A stretch of 29,221 nucleotides of DNA from Tritrichomonas foetus (taxonomy: Eukaryota > Parabasalia > Tritrichomonadida > Tritrichomonadidae), in assembly GCA_001839685.1 (NCBI GenBank), contig MLAK01001168.1:1-29221 (forward strand). The letters are read 5' to 3'. The number at the start of each line of letters is the position of its first letter. Within the stretch, counting starts at the first letter, position 1. The position numbers and the translations under genes are program-made. The notes beneath the pieces were generated by a model, which searched no databases, was not told where the DNA came from, and was given only the letters and a program-made list of their open reading frames with translations. Below, piece after piece: positions 27,942 through 29,221 of the stretch.

Positions 27942-29221
27942 ATGGGAGATTTGTTTCCCAATTTGAAAATTCATGGATATTGTTTTATTAGAGAAATTGG
28001 AAATGGTCAATTTTCAGTTGTGTGGGAAGCAATTCATGAGAAAACAAAGATCAATGTCGCAATTAAATGCATTCCAATTGTCAATGAAGATACCAAAGAA
28101 AAAGTCATGAAAGAAGTCATCATCAATATGAAAGTTAACCACCCTTATATTTGCCATTTTTTTGAATATTTTCAAAATGAAACATACTTTTTCCTAGTTT
28201 TTGAGAAATGCCACGAAAATTTATTAACTTATACAAATAAAATTAGATTTCTAAGTGAACAAGTAGCTCACCGTGTTTTCTATCAATTAGTTAATGCAAT
28301 TGATATCATCCATAATGAACATTTGATCATTCATAGAGACATCAAAGTTGATAATGTCCTCCTTGATGAAAATAAAAACATTCGTTTAATCGATTTTGGC
28401 CTCTCAGTTTCTCGTTCATCTTCTCGACCGAGATTGAATAAAAAGATTATAAATCAAACATCAAATGTAAATGCATCAAATGTAAATGCATCAAATCTCG
28501 AATCAAACCAAAGTTTTAATCATCGTCAATTAATTTTTCCATCATCGCCATTGAAGCAGCAAGTTGGATCAATGTATTACATGTCTCCTGAAATGTTACA
28601 AAATGAAGAATATGATCAATCAATTGATATATGGTCGCTTGGTGTTGTTCTTTTCTCTATAACCAATGGAATCCTTCCATTTGACACTCAAAACGATATT
28701 AATGAATTAAAAGAAAGAATTTTATACACAAATCCGCAATTTGTTGCAAAATTAAGTCCCTCATTAAATGATTTAATCATGAAAATGCTTGAAAAAGATA
28801 GAAAAAAGAGAATCACAATTGACCAAATAAAAAATCATGAATGGTTTTCGATTTTTATATATAAACCAGTAATTTTTCCAATCATAGATAAAGAAATTAT
28901 TATTCTAAATGGATTCGATGAAAAATTCATTAACAATGAAATTGAAAATGAAATAAATAATTTAAAAAAATTCTTTTCAGGACCATTTTTACATGACTCA
29001 AATTCATTCAATGATTTCCAAAGGAAAGAAGAAATTGTCATTTATTTAATTGAAAATAGAAAGAAGCAAACTGAAATAATAAAAGAATTGTTTTTACCTA
29101 AAAATGTGACACGAAAAACTTCTCCAACAGTTTCAAAAAGAGTATCATTGCCAATTATGGCCCAATCAATGAAACCTCGAGTCACTAAACCCATTATCCT
29201 CCTATATGAAAGGTTTACAAA
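27942..29221 (+). CDS. Ser/Thr protein kinase, 3' end outside the window
   Basis: The frame starts at ATG 27942 (or the in-frame ATG at 27930) and runs open to the window edge, so the gene is partial (426 codons seen). All catalytic motifs are present: the Gly-rich loop GNGQFSVV (20-27), K42 in AIK, E58 in helix C, HRDIKVDN (131-138), DFG (151-153) and SPE (215-217), then DIWSLGVVLF (229-238) and the HEWF end of the lobe (about 289). This is a canonical active Ser/Thr kinase of the CAMK/CAMK-like (SNF1-related) type, by motif style. About 50 residues lie between DFG and SPE, about twice the usual, with a tandem VNASNVNASN run (176-185). The C-terminal part after 300 is unrecognised and basic near the window end. 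It is divergent from the intact BEACH gene. Confidence 0.88.
   Translation, partial: MGDLFPNLKIHGYCFIREIGNGQFSVVWEAIHEKTKINVAIKCIPIVNEDTKEKVMKEVIINMKVNHPYICHFFEYFQNETYFFLVFEKCHENLLTYTNKIRFLSEQVAHRVFYQLVNAIDIIHNEHLIIHRDIKVDNVLLDENKNIRLIDFGLSVSRSSSRPRLNKKIINQTSNVNASNVNASNLESNQSFNHRQLIFPSSPLKQQVGSMYYMSPEMLQNEEYDQSIDIWSLGVVLFSITNGILPFDTQNDINELKERILYTNPQFVAKLSPSLNDLIMKMLEKDRKKRITIDQIKNHEWFSIFIYKPVIFPIIDKEIIILNGFDEKFINNEIENEINNLKKFFSGPFLHDSNSFNDFQRKEEIVIYLIENRKKQTEIIKELFLPKNVTRKTSPTVSKRVSLPIMAQSMKPRVTKPIILLYERFT

Overview
This window looks like nuclear DNA of a parabasalid protist (trichomonad), most likely Tritrichomonas or a close relative. The reasons are: very AT-rich sequence; long intronless reading frames; a gene repertoire of large BEACH proteins, protein kinases, a short R2R3 Myb protein, a stand-alone C2 protein and a PP2A B56 subunit; and short initiator-like TCA-Y-W motifs about 5 to 25 nt upstream of several start codons, as known for Trichomonas vaginalis. 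The species assignment is inference. Several apparent long frames begin at TTG, so I moved their starts to the first sensible ATG (the pseudokinase to 2647, the Myb gene to 9959).

Layout. 214-1788 (-) is a PP2A B56-type regulatory subunit. It is divergent from 2647-4347 (+), a protein kinase-like gene lacking both catalytic aspartates (pseudokinase). A 1.4 kb gene-poor stretch follows, then 5782-6183 (+), a single C2-domain protein. 6415-8043 (+) is a surface-type protein of bacterial flavour, split by an in-frame TGA. 8259-8583 (-) is a small decayed gene with a probable frameshift. 8853-9959 (-) is an R2R3 Myb protein whose 5' half is strikingly GC-rich. The centre and right are filled by two BEACH-family genes in tandem on the minus strand: 11665-18429, interrupted by a TGA exactly where BEACH proteins carry a conserved Trp and with a shrunken BEACH domain, and 19213-27600, an apparently intact 2795-residue copy. 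The window ends in a divergent, catalytically complete Ser/Thr kinase (27942 onward, cut by the window edge).

How the genes relate. These look like independent monocistronic eukaryotic genes, not an operon. The themes are phosphorylation signalling (B56, one pseudokinase, one active kinase), membrane and vesicle biology (C2, two BEACH proteins) and transcription (Myb). The most notable points are the paralogous BEACH pair with one decaying or recoded member, the pseudokinase, and short ~20 bp tandem repeats upstream of the Myb gene and the intact BEACH gene, the latter close to a strong inverted repeat. I did not recognise a wholly new multi-gene system.
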